Shown: piece after piece, positions 53,491 to 61,527 of the stretch
Position numbering within the stretch: position 1 is the first letter of the stretch
Layout of the letters: every line of letters starts with the position of its first letter
From: Alkaliphilus transvaalensis ATCC 700919
Lineage (GTDB): Bacteria; Bacillota; Clostridia; Peptostreptococcales; Natronincolaceae
Length of the DNA stretch: 64,000 bases
NCBI RefSeq assembly: GCF_000621485.1
Contig: NZ_KK211286.1
Span: forward strand, 124,001 to 188,000
Direction: 5' to 3'
Program-made: the position numbers and the translations under genes
Notes under the pieces: generated by a model
Database searches by the model: none
Told to the model about the DNA's origin: nothing
The model's input: only the letters and a program-made list of their open reading frames with translations

Positions 53491-54477
53491 TTATTCTTCA
53501 ACATTTATATTTGCTAAATTAAATAATTTTTGAACGGTTGAAGCATCGCTTATTAAAACATTTACATGATTACCCCTTAAAGCACCAAGAATAGCTTCTG
53601 CTTTATATTTACCTGCTGCAACACCTATTCTATATTTAACCTGATGGAAGGTATTTAGCTCCGTTCCTATTATTTTTTTATTAATGTCGATATCTACTTC
53701 TGCACCATTTTCATCATAGAGACGAGCATAAATACAGCCTACAGCCTTCTCAGAGTTAATGTGAAAGTTCTTATTTTCAACTAAATAACTTGACCATAGG
53801 GTAGAGGCGAATACTGCATCAATTGTACCAATTCCAGTTAAGATAATATCGCATTTACTAGCCAAGAAAAGGGTGTCATTAATGACGGGTTCTTGTAATA
53901 GTGCTTTTCTTGCATAGTCATTATCTATATATAAAGGAGCATATAAGTATTTATATTTCCCTCCGTAGATATTGGCGAATTTACGAATTAGCTCAGGAGA
54001 GTCCACAAGTGGATTATCCTTTGCAGCTGCACCAAGGACTTGTACAGCAGTAATCGGTATTTTGTTTTTCGGCTTCATTTGTTTGATTACATTAAAGAGG
54101 GTTTTGCCCCATAACAAGCCAATGATAGAGTTTTCGGTAACAACCCTTTCAACATACTTAGCCCCCAACTTACCTAATGCGTGGATTGTTTCGTCATGGG
54201 ACATCATATGATTATCTAAAATAATGGCATCTATTAGATTAAAGTGCTTAATTAATAGGTTTTCAGCCTTTGTGTAACGATCATTAGGTTTATTAATGAT
54301 AATCTCCACCACGTTTAAATCTCTGGCTTCTTGAAGGAGTTTAGAAACCTTAAATCGGGTAGTGGAAAGTTGTTCTGCTATTTCAGATTGAGTCATATTG
54401 CGCTCGTAATACATATTGGCTAAATTAGCTAAATACTTTTGTTTTTCTGTTTCACTTAATTTTTCATAATGGTCCAT
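53491..54477 (-). CDS. SorC/CitI-like transcriptional regulator
   Basis: A 328-residue SorC-family regulator: N-terminal helix-turn-helix (MTQSEIAEQLSTTRFKVSKLLQEARDLNVV, about 28-57) and a C-terminal sugar-binding-like effector domain (GLLWGKTLF, VLGAAAKDNPL, ILTGIGTID). It diverges from the citM-citCDEFX operon. CitI of lactic acid bacteria, a SorC activator of citrate genes that responds to citrate, is a known precedent; transfer of that role here is inference. The 432-nt gap to citM holds repeated ACATTTG motifs. Confidence 0.85.
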   Translation of the reverse strand: MDHYEKLSETEKQKYLANLANMYYERNMTQSEIAEQLSTTRFKVSKLLQEARDLNVVEIIINKPNDRYTKAENLLIKHFNLIDAIILDNHMMSHDETIHALGKLGAKYVERVVTENSIIGLLWGKTLFNVIKQMKPKNKIPITAVQVLGAAAKDNPLVDSPELIRKFANIYGGKYKYLYAPLYIDNDYARKALLQEPVINDTLFLASKCDIILTGIGTIDAVFASTLWSSYLVENKNFHINSEKAVGCIYARLYDENGAEVDIDINKKIIGTELNTFHQVKYRIGVAAGKYKAEAILGALRGNHVNVLISDASTVQKLFNLANINVEE

Positions 54478-54909
54478 ACTTTACACCTCGAATTTAATTA
54501 ACATACCATAGCATGTCTATACTGTTAAGTACCTTCAAATCAATATTAATTATATCTTAATTAAATACTACTTACAAGTAGTGGTAAGGTTTCTGGCTTT
54601 CAATAGATAGTCAAGCCAATAGAAACAAGTGGGGGACTTATTATCAAAAGTTAAAATGAGCTTTACTTATAATCAAGAAAAATACGATTATAGAGATATA
54701 TTATACACATTTGATAAATTTTTAAACAAATGTATTGAAGAATTAATCATTTTTTGGTAAGATAACCTTAAGAAGTCGGTAGAATATGTAATGAGTTTAT
54801 ACATTTGTAAAATTATTTTCACTTTTGTTGTTAGTTATATCAAAATAAAAAAAACAGGAGGTGTGATTGAACCACCCCGAAAAAGTATTTGGGATGGGTT
54901 CAATTAAAA
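54478..54909. other. Divergent SorC-citM intergenic region
   Basis: This gap contains an 11-bp bulged hairpin (GTTTCT-GGCTT 54589-54599 with AAGCC-AGAAAC 54613-54626), three ACATTTG motifs and an AGGAGG site with a short ORF before citM. No other gene is visible. Clear promoter hexamers are not apparent. Confidence 0.5.
54707..54807. promoter_or_regulatory. Candidate SorC operator motifs
   Basis: ACATTTG occurs at 54707-54713, its inverse CAAATGT at 54727-54733 and ACATTTG again at 54801-54807 in the divergent region. The first two form an inverted repeat with a 13-base spacer. They are candidates for the regulator's binding sites, unproven. Confidence 0.35.
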
Positions 54910-54917
54910 ATGATTAA
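54867..54917 (+). other. Possible leader ORF overlapping citM start
   Basis: An AGGAGG site (54856-54861) is followed five bases later by TTG, opening a 16-codon frame whose stop (54915-54917) overlaps the malic-enzyme ATG at 54910. No start in the malic-enzyme frame is near that AGGAGG, because that frame has a stop at 54868-54870. Translational coupling is possible. Confidence 0.35.
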
Positions 54918-56088
54918 TTTAAAAGAAGAAGCTTTAAGACTCCATAGAGAAAGACAGGGGAAAATTGAAATTAATGGTACGATGCCTATGACTAATGGTG
55001 ACGATCTTGCCATTGCCTATACACCAGGTGTTGCAGAACCCTGTTTGGAGATTGCCAAAGATAAGAATAATGCTTATGAATACACGATGAAGGGAAAATC
55101 TGTGGCCATTTTAACTAATGGAACTGCAGTTTTAGGATTAGGAAACATCGGACCCCTAGCTGGACTTCCAGTTATAGAAGGTAAAGCATTATTATTAAAA
55201 TCCTTTGGAGGGGTTGACGCTATGCCAATCTGTTTAGACTCCACCGATTCAGATGAAATAATTAAAACGATTAAAATGATAGCCCCTGGATTTGGGGGAA
55301 TTCATCTAGAGGATATTAAAGCTCCTGAATGTTTTTATATAGAAGATCGATTAAAGGAAGAATTAGATATACCTGTTTATCATGATGATCAACATGGAAC
55401 AGCTGTTGCGGTATTGGCAGGTCTTTATAACGCACTGAGGCTTACCGGTAAGAAAATTGAAGAAGTAGAAGTAGTGATTAATGGAGCTGGCGCTTCAGGA
55501 ATAGCTGTTGCAAAACTTTTAGTAGAGGCAGGAACTAAGAATATTATACTTTGTGATATCGAGGGTGCAATCATTGAGGGAGATTCTTTGTTAAATGAAC
55601 CCCAGAAAAAAATTGCGTCTGTAACCAATAGAAGACATGAAAAGGGAGACCTAAAGGATATTATTAAGAATAAAGATGTCTTTATCGGATTATCTGTTGG
55701 GAATGTGTTGTCGGAGGAAATGGTAGCCTCCATGAATCCTAACAGTGTTGTATTTGCTCTAGCAAATCCTCAACCAGAAATTGACCCTAATTTAGCATTG
55801 GCTGCAGGAGCAAGGATCATTGCAACTGGTAGATCAGATTTTCCTAATCAAATTAACAATGTATTGGTTTTTCCTGGAATATTTAAAGGTGCATTAAAGG
55901 TTCGGGCTAGAGATATTACTGTTGAAATGAAAATTGCAGCAGCAAAGGCAATTGCAAATCTTATTACTGATGAAGAATTAAGAGAAAGCTATATTGTACC
56001 AAATGTATTTGATAATCGAGTAAGCAATGCAGTAGCAGAAGCAGTAATGATTGAAGCTACAAAGAATACGATAGCCAAAGCTATTTAA
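54910..56088 (+). CDS. Malic enzyme / soluble oxaloacetate decarboxylase (CitM-like)
   Basis: A 392-residue NAD(P)-type malic enzyme, homologous to CitM, the soluble oxaloacetate decarboxylase of citrate clusters. AYTPGVAEPC, GLGNIGPLAGLPVIEGKALLLK, HLEDIKAPECF and the catalytic YHDDQHGTA region (Lys, Asp and metal ligands) are present, along with a Rossmann NAD motif NGAGASGIAVAKLL. I take ATG 54910; TTG 54889 is in frame. It is the first gene before citC, so it probably decarboxylates oxaloacetate from citrate lyase, but malate oxidation is possible. Confidence 0.9.
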   Translation: MINLKEEALRLHRERQGKIEINGTMPMTNGDDLAIAYTPGVAEPCLEIAKDKNNAYEYTMKGKSVAILTNGTAVLGLGNIGPLAGLPVIEGKALLLKSFGGVDAMPICLDSTDSDEIIKTIKMIAPGFGGIHLEDIKAPECFYIEDRLKEELDIPVYHDDQHGTAVAVLAGLYNALRLTGKKIEEVEVVINGAGASGIAVAKLLVEAGTKNIILCDIEGAIIEGDSLLNEPQKKIASVTNRRHEKGDLKDIIKNKDVFIGLSVGNVLSEEMVASMNPNSVVFALANPQPEIDPNLALAAGARIIATGRSDFPNQINNVLVFPGIFKGALKVRARDITVEMKIAAAKAIANLITDEELRESYIVPNVFDNRVSNAVAEAVMIEATKNTIAKAI

Positions 56089-56141
56089 CATAAGTTAGCG
56101 TTGAAGAATAAAAGGTAAGTAAACTATAAGAGGTGACGACT

Positions 56142-57191
56142 ATGGAATACTTGAATTTAGTAGAATTCATTGTTGAAACGAATAATCCTGCCTGTAGAAA
56201 GTTAGTGGAAACTTTTCTAGTTGAAGAAGGGTTAGGCTATGAAGAAGGCATTGAATATACCTATGCCCTTAGGAATGAAGAAAGGGTGGTAGCTGCTGGC
56301 TCCCTTCATGGAAATGTGATTAAGTGTGTGGCAGTTGCTAAGGAATATCAAGGGATGGGAATCACAAACAAAGTGATTTCCAACCTCTTAAATGAAGCCC
56401 ATCGAAGGGGTAGGTATCATCTATTTGTTTATACTAAGCCTGAAAACTTAACTATTTTTCAAGATTTAGGCTTTTATAAGATAGAGGAAGTGGCAGGAGA
56501 AGTTGTCTTATTGGAAAATAAAACAAAGGGAATTGGTGGTTATATGGAGGAAATAGCAAGAACTCAAACACGATCAACTCAAACACCATCAACAAATATT
56601 GCCGCAATAGTGGTGAATTGTAACCCTTTTACTTTGGGACATCAGTACTTGATTGAAAAGGCCGCTAAGGAAAGCGATTTCCTTCATATATTTGTTGTTT
56701 CTGAAGATGAATCTGATTTCCCAGCAGAGGTTAGATTACAATTGGTTAAGGAAGGTACTAAGCATTTGGAAAACGTTATCGTCCATGAAACAAAAAACTA
56801 TTTAGTTTCAAGTGCCACCTTTCCATCATATTTTTTAAAGAAATTCAACGAGGCAGTTAAAATTCACGCATTATTAGATATCAAAATTTTTGCTAACTAT
56901 TTTGTTCCCGCATTAGGAATCAAAAAAAGGTATGTTGGTGAAGAACCCCTCTGCCAATTAACCTCCCAATATAATGCTACCATGAAGGAAATTCTTCCTA
57001 ATTATGGTGTAGAAGTAATTGTTGTAGCAAGAAAAGAAAAGGGAACTGGTGTCATTAGTGCCTCTAGAGTAAGGAAATTGTTAAAGGAAGGCCAACTATT
57101 AGAGGTTAAGGAACTGGTGCCCTACACAACCTATGATTTTCTGCTATCTCCTAAAGGTGAAGAGATAATAGATAAACTAAAATTAAAGTAA
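56142..57191 (+). CDS. citC: [Citrate [pro-3S]-lyase] ligase
   Basis: A 349-residue CitC, which acetylates the thiol of the prosthetic group on CitD with ATP and acetate, switching the lyase on. It has an N-terminal GNAT-like domain (about 1-130) and a nucleotidyltransferase-fold domain with VNCNPFTLGHQYLI and the closing ISASRVRKLL. ATG 56142 is favoured over GTG 56133 by spacing to AAGAGG. It follows citM by 53 bases. Confidence 0.93.
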   Translation: MEYLNLVEFIVETNNPACRKLVETFLVEEGLGYEEGIEYTYALRNEERVVAAGSLHGNVIKCVAVAKEYQGMGITNKVISNLLNEAHRRGRYHLFVYTKPENLTIFQDLGFYKIEEVAGEVVLLENKTKGIGGYMEEIARTQTRSTQTPSTNIAAIVVNCNPFTLGHQYLIEKAAKESDFLHIFVVSEDESDFPAEVRLQLVKEGTKHLENVIVHETKNYLVSSATFPSYFLKKFNEAVKIHALLDIKIFANYFVPALGIKKRYVGEEPLCQLTSQYNATMKEILPNYGVEVIVVARKEKGTGVISASRVRKLLKEGQLLEVKELVPYTTYDFLLSPKGEEIIDKLKLK

Positions 57192-57228
57192 ATTTTATGT
57201 AAAAATAAAAAATTAGGAGGGAAAAGTG

Positions 57229-57525
57229 ATGGATATTAAAAAAATAGCCATGGCTGGAACATTAGAATCCAGTGATGTGTCGATTGTCATCGAACCAAAC
57301 TCAGGTGAGGGAATCGAAATCGAGCTAAAGAGTCTTGTAGAAAAGCAATTTGGAGAACAGATTAAAGAGGTAGTGTTAAGGACCCTAAAGGAACTAAAGG
57401 TAGAAAAAGCTATTGTAAAACTGCAAGATAAGGGTGCCTTAGACTGTGTCATTAAAGCTCGTCTTCAGACTGCTGTATTAAGGGCAGCTGAAGAAAATAC
57501 CTTTAACTGGGGGGAGGAAGATTAA
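57229..57525 (+). CDS. citD: Citrate lyase acyl carrier protein (gamma)
   Basis: A 98-residue CitD. The prosthetic-group serine is Ser14 in AGTLESSD, matching the enterobacterial position. The start is ATG 57229, eight bases after AGGAGGG. Its stop shares one base with the citE start. Confidence 0.94.
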   Translation: MDIKKIAMAGTLESSDVSIVIEPNSGEGIEIELKSLVEKQFGEQIKEVVLRTLKELKVEKAIVKLQDKGALDCVIKARLQTAVLRAAEENTFNWGEED

Positions 57526-58430
57526 TGTTAAAGTTAAGAAGAACAATGATGTATGTACCTGGTAATAATCCAAGTATGGTGAAGGATGCCCATATTTTTG
57601 GGGCAGATACAGTAATGTTTGATCTAGAAGATTCTGTATCCCTTAATGAAAAGGATTCAGCAAGATTTTTAATTTATAATTCTTTAAAGAATGTCGATTA
57701 TGAAGGGACAGAGATTGCTGTAAGAATTAATGGATTAGATACTCCCTTCGGACTTCAAGACTTAGAAGCTATTGTAAGGGCTAAGCCAGATATTATTCGA
57801 TTACCCAAAACAGAAACTCCTCAAGATATCATTGATGTTGAGAAAATCATTGCAACTATAGAAGAAAAAGCTGGTATTCCAGTTGGAACAATTAAAATGA
57901 TGGCGGCTATAGAAAGCGCCCAAGGAATCCTTAATGCTAGAGAAATAGCACAGGCAAGTTCTCGTTTAGTTGGTATCGCCATTGGTGCAGAGGATTTCGT
58001 TACTGATATGAAGACAACCCGTTCTTTAGATGGTGTTGAATTATTGACAGCAAGAAGTCAATTATTATTTGCTGCAAGGGCTGCTGGAATCTATGCATTA
58101 GATACGGTATTTTCAGATGTTGATAATGAAGAAGGATTTGCTAATGAGGTTAAATTAATTAAACAGCTGGGCTTTGATGGAAAATCTGTTATCAACCCAA
58201 GACAAATTGATGTTGTCCATGAAATATATACCCCAACAGATAAGGATATTGAAAAGTCTATTAGAATTATTAAAGCTAGTCAAGAGGCCTTTAAGAAAGG
58301 CTCTGGGGTTGTTTCATTAGATGGTAAAATGGTGGACAAACCAATCATAGAAAGGGCAGAAAGGGTATTGACCTTAGCTGCAGCAGCAGGGGTCTATGTT
58401 TTTGAAGGAGGGGAAGAAAATGGCTATTAA
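57525..58430 (+). CDS. citE: Citrate lyase beta subunit
   Basis: A 301-residue CitE, the subunit that cleaves citryl-thioester into acetyl carrier and oxaloacetate. VMFDLEDSV, RLPKTETPQDI, AAIESAQGI and GAEDFVTDM are the Mg2+ and CoA-site motifs of the HpcH/CitE fold. It overlaps citF by 11 bases. Confidence 0.95.
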   Translation: MLKLRRTMMYVPGNNPSMVKDAHIFGADTVMFDLEDSVSLNEKDSARFLIYNSLKNVDYEGTEIAVRINGLDTPFGLQDLEAIVRAKPDIIRLPKTETPQDIIDVEKIIATIEEKAGIPVGTIKMMAAIESAQGILNAREIAQASSRLVGIAIGAEDFVTDMKTTRSLDGVELLTARSQLLFAARAAGIYALDTVFSDVDNEEGFANEVKLIKQLGFDGKSVINPRQIDVVHEIYTPTDKDIEKSIRIIKASQEAFKKGSGVVSLDGKMVDKPIIERAERVLTLAAAAGVYVFEGGEENGY

Positions 58431-59961
58431 TAAAATTGGAAGAGAAGTGCCAGCGTTTATAGAAGGAATAGGAGAACTAAAACCCTATCAAGGGCCCTTT
58501 AGTGTAGAACCTACAAAGAGAAGATTTGGGCGTAAACTATCTGTAATCACTCCTAAGGAAAGCAAGCTTCTAAATAATATTGAAGAAGCTATCAAGAAAA
58601 CAGGTTTAACAGATGGTATGACAATTTCCTTCCACCATCATTTTAGAGAAGGAGACTATATTGTTAATTTGGTAATGGACACAATTGCTAAATTAGGGAT
58701 TAAAAATATTACTATTGCCCCTAGTTCTTTAAATGGTGTACATGCACCCTTAATTGAGCATATTAAGAGTGGTGTTATATCAAAAATTGAAACCAGTGGC
58801 TTAAGGGGTTCTTTAGCAGATGCCATCTCCAAAGGAATTTTAGAATATCCAGTTAAAATTCGTTCCCATGGTGGTAGAGCAAGGGCTATTGAATCAGGAG
58901 ACGTTAAAATTGATGTTGCCTTTTTAGGGGTACCTGCATGCGACGAATACGGAAATGCAAATGGACATTCGGGAAAATCCTTCTGTGGCTCATTAGGATA
59001 TGCTAAAGTAGATGCACAGTTTGCTGATCAGGTTGTACTGATTACTGATAACCTTGTGGCCTACCCTAATGTACCTGCAAGTATTCAGCAAACGGATGTA
59101 GACTTTGTTGTTCAAATGGATTCAATTGGTGATCCAAAGGGTATTGTTTCTGGTGCCACAAGATATACTAAAAATCCAAGGGAACTATTAATCGCTAAAT
59201 ATGCTGCCGAAGTAATTAAAGAGTCGGGTTATTTAGTAGATGGGTTTTCAATGCAATGTGGTACAGGAGGAGCTTCTTTAGCAGTAGCCAGGTCAATTAA
59301 ACAAACCATGATCGAAAGAAATATTAAAGCTAGCTTTGCCTTGGGAGGAATAACGGGACAGTTTGTTGAAATGTTAGAAGAAGGTTTAGTAGGTAAACTC
59401 TATGATACCCAATGTTTTGACTTAATAGCTGCCCAATCTATCGGCCAAAACCCTAATCATGTTGAGATAGATGCCGGCTTTTATGCTAACCCCCATAATA
59501 AAGGTTGTGCAGTAAATGTTTTAGATATTGTAATATTAAGTGCATTAGAAGTAGATACTGATTTTAATGTAAATGTAATGACTGGTTCTGATGGAATTCT
59601 TAGGGGAGCTTCAGGAGGTCATTGTGATACAGCTGCTGGATCTAAACTTTCCATCATTGTTGCACCATTAATTAGAGGGAGAATACCAACAATTGTAGAT
59701 CAAGTTAATACCGTAATTACACCAGGAGAAACAATAGACGTGGTTGTAACTGATCGTGGAATTGCAGTAAATCCATTAAGAACGGATTTAATTGAAAAAT
59801 TCTCTAAAACTAGTTTACCTTTATATACAATTGATCAATTAAAGGAAAAAGCTGAAGAGATTACTGGTAAACCAAAGGCTATAGAATATGGTGATAAAAT
59901 TGTTGCTTTAGTTGAATATAGAGATGGGACAATTATAGATGTTGTTAGAAATGTAAAATAG
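58420..59961 (+). CDS. citF: Citrate lyase alpha subunit (acetyl-CoA:citrate CoA-transferase)
   Basis: A 513-residue CitF, the transferase that exchanges citrate for acetate on the carrier protein. Motifs include TISFHHHFREGDY, RSHGGRARAIESGD, GASLAVARSIKQTM and NVMTGSDGILRGASGGHCDTAAG. I use ATG 58420, nine bases after GGAGGGG; it overlaps citE by 11 bases and leaves 17 bases to citX. Confidence 0.95.
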   Translation: MAINKIGREVPAFIEGIGELKPYQGPFSVEPTKRRFGRKLSVITPKESKLLNNIEEAIKKTGLTDGMTISFHHHFREGDYIVNLVMDTIAKLGIKNITIAPSSLNGVHAPLIEHIKSGVISKIETSGLRGSLADAISKGILEYPVKIRSHGGRARAIESGDVKIDVAFLGVPACDEYGNANGHSGKSFCGSLGYAKVDAQFADQVVLITDNLVAYPNVPASIQQTDVDFVVQMDSIGDPKGIVSGATRYTKNPRELLIAKYAAEVIKESGYLVDGFSMQCGTGGASLAVARSIKQTMIERNIKASFALGGITGQFVEMLEEGLVGKLYDTQCFDLIAAQSIGQNPNHVEIDAGFYANPHNKGCAVNVLDIVILSALEVDTDFNVNVMTGSDGILRGASGGHCDTAAGSKLSIIVAPLIRGRIPTIVDQVNTVITPGETIDVVVTDRGIAVNPLRTDLIEKFSKTSLPLYTIDQLKEKAEEITGKPKAIEYGDKIVALVEYRDGTIIDVVRNVK

Positions 59962-59978
59962 AAAAGGAGGTGTCCCTA

Positions 59979-60527
59979 ATGACTAAAATGCCAACAGAAG
60001 TAATGAAGGCAATATTAGAAGGGCGGGAAAAAAGAGCCCTCTTACAAAAAGAACTGCTACAGTTTTGGGGGACACCTCTTGTTTCCTTTACCTTAAATAT
60101 CCCCGGCCCTGAAAAAAATAGTCCTAACTATAAACTAATACATGAAATAGGGGTTAGTTTACTGTTAAATGCCCTAGCTAAAGCAGAAATAGAGGTTGTT
60201 TATTTTGAAATTAAAGAAAGAGCTTCTGGAACAGAAGGCTTCTTTTGTATTAAAGGAGATAGCCTTACAATTAAAAAAACAACTGTTTTGATAGAAGAGG
60301 GACATTACTTAGGAAGAATTTTTGATTTTGATGTGTTAAATAAAGAAGGAAGAGCCATAAGTAGAAGAGACATAGGTTTGAATGAACGAAAGTGTTTTTT
60401 ATGTGAAAGTCCTGCAAATTTTTGTAGAAGAAATCATACCCATACATTGGATGAATTGCTTAAAGGACTAAATCAGCTGATTGAGGATTTTATTTGCCCT
60501 AAGGAGGAAAAAAATGAATTTAGATAG
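59979..60527 (+). CDS. citX: Apo-citrate lyase phosphoribosyl-dephospho-CoA transferase
   Basis: A 182-residue CitX that attaches the prosthetic group to CitD. The GRIFDFDVL segment, equivalent to the GRLxDxDV metal motif, and the CFLCESPANFCRRNHTH cysteine-rich C-terminal part fit. ATG 59979 follows AAGGAGG by eight bases. It overlaps the response-regulator gene by 14 bases. Confidence 0.9.
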   Translation: MTKMPTEVMKAILEGREKRALLQKELLQFWGTPLVSFTLNIPGPEKNSPNYKLIHEIGVSLLLNALAKAEIEVVYFEIKERASGTEGFFCIKGDSLTIKKTTVLIEEGHYLGRIFDFDVLNKEGRAISRRDIGLNERKCFLCESPANFCRRNHTHTLDELLKGLNQLIEDFICPKEEKNEFR

Positions 60528-61284
60528 AAGTCTGCTAAAAAATATTAAGGTGCTTTATATAGAAGACGACCCTGAAGTGCTACAGCAGATGAGTTTTTTT
60601 CTGAAAAAAAGGGTGGGAAAACTAATAATTGGTCAAAATGGTAAAGAGGGTTTTCAATTATTTAAAGAGCATTTACCAGATATTGTTTTGTCTGATTTAA
60701 ACATGCCCATCATGGATGGAATGTGTATGATTAGGGAAATAAGAAGGGTAAGTGATGTGCCAATTATTATCTCCACCGCTTATTCTGATAAAGAAGTTAT
60801 TTTAAAGATGGTTGATCTAGGAATAGACAATTATCTTGTTAAGCCAATTGATGTAAGGCAATTAATGGAAGTGATTGAGAAAACATCAGCTAAGATTTTA
60901 AAGAAGAGGGGAAATATTTTACTTTTAAGGGATAAGGCATTGTCATCAGAGGAAAAGTTACTATTAGAGGAAGATATTAAGAATGCCATTGCTAGATTTA
61001 TTAAAGAGAAAACCGGTAAGGGACCTGAAAATGTTAAAAGTTTTATCTATGGAGATAAGCTAGAAGTAGAAATAAAAAACTCTTTTACAAAGTTTGAAAA
61101 AGTATTAGCAGAAAAAGAAAAAAACATATCTATGGTCAAGTATAATAGAGAAATATTTTATCGAGATATGGAGAAAGACTTTGTTAATATAATAACTGAA
61201 ATAATAGAAGGGAACTTTAAATTAGCTTCAGTTGAAATAGATGTAAAAAAAGATAATCATTTTTTAGAATTTTTATTCATTTAG
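60514..61284 (+). CDS. Response regulator fused to MpsC/DUF2294 domain
   Basis: A 256-residue two-domain protein. Residues 1-122 are a receiver domain: acidic pair Asp18-Asp19, phosphoacceptor Asp61 (SDLNMP), Thr88 and Lys110 with cis-Pro111. After a helical linker (about 125-150), residues 150-256 match the DUF2294 (MpsC) family: IARFIKEKTGKGPENVKSFIYG, FEKVLA, YNREIFYRDM and IIEGNFKLASVEIDV. There is no DNA-binding domain, unlike CitB regulators. ATG follows AAGGAGG. It is encoded inside the cit operon, while the likely kinase is 8 kb upstream. The output role of MpsC, linked in name to a sodium-translocating membrane-potential system, is poorly known. Confidence 0.8.
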   Translation: MNLDRSLLKNIKVLYIEDDPEVLQQMSFFLKKRVGKLIIGQNGKEGFQLFKEHLPDIVLSDLNMPIMDGMCMIREIRRVSDVPIIISTAYSDKEVILKMVDLGIDNYLVKPIDVRQLMEVIEKTSAKILKKRGNILLLRDKALSSEEKLLLEEDIKNAIARFIKEKTGKGPENVKSFIYGDKLEVEIKNSFTKFEKVLAEKEKNISMVKYNREIFYRDMEKDFVNIITEIIEGNFKLASVEIDVKKDNHFLEFLFI

Positions 61285-61296
61285 TCAAAAAAACTA

Positions 61297-61325
61297 TTTA
61301 CAAATGATTAGAGATGTTATATATT
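61297..61325 (+). promoter_or_regulatory. Promoter of transporter gene leader
   Basis: TTTACA (61297-61302), a 17-base spacer and TATATT (61320-61325). The predicted transcript would carry a leader of about 195 nt before the transporter gene. Confidence 0.5.
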
Positions 61326-61334
61326 ATTAGTATA

Positions 61335-61378
61335 GCTAAGTTTGAAAAGGTTTTCATAAAAAAGTTTTTCAAAATAGC
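61335..61378 (+). promoter_or_regulatory. Leader hairpin upstream of citS
   Basis: A 12-bp interrupted stem: GCTA (61335-61338) and TTTGAAAA (61341-61348) pair with TTTTCAAA (61366-61373) and TAGC (61375-61378). It starts close to the predicted transcript start. Confidence 0.5.
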
Positions 61379-61457
61379 TTCCATTTTAAATTAAACTTGC
61401 ATATTTTTTTATCAATGTTGAATTTGTTTAAGAAAGTCTATTGATTTCGCTTAAATA

Positions 61458-61496
61458 GGTCAGCACAGAGTATTTAATTCTGTGTTGGCCTTTTTT
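61458..61496 (+). terminator. Intrinsic terminator directly before citS
   Basis: A 12-bp stem from GGTCAGCACAGA to TCTGTGTTGGCC (two G-T pairs) with a nine-base loop and six T, ending only 12 bases before the citS ribosome binding site. It ends the citC-to-regulator transcript and could act as an attenuator for citS. Confidence 0.88.
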
Positions 61497-61527
61497 GTTT
61501 TGTTTTTTAAAAAAAGGAGGATAAAAA

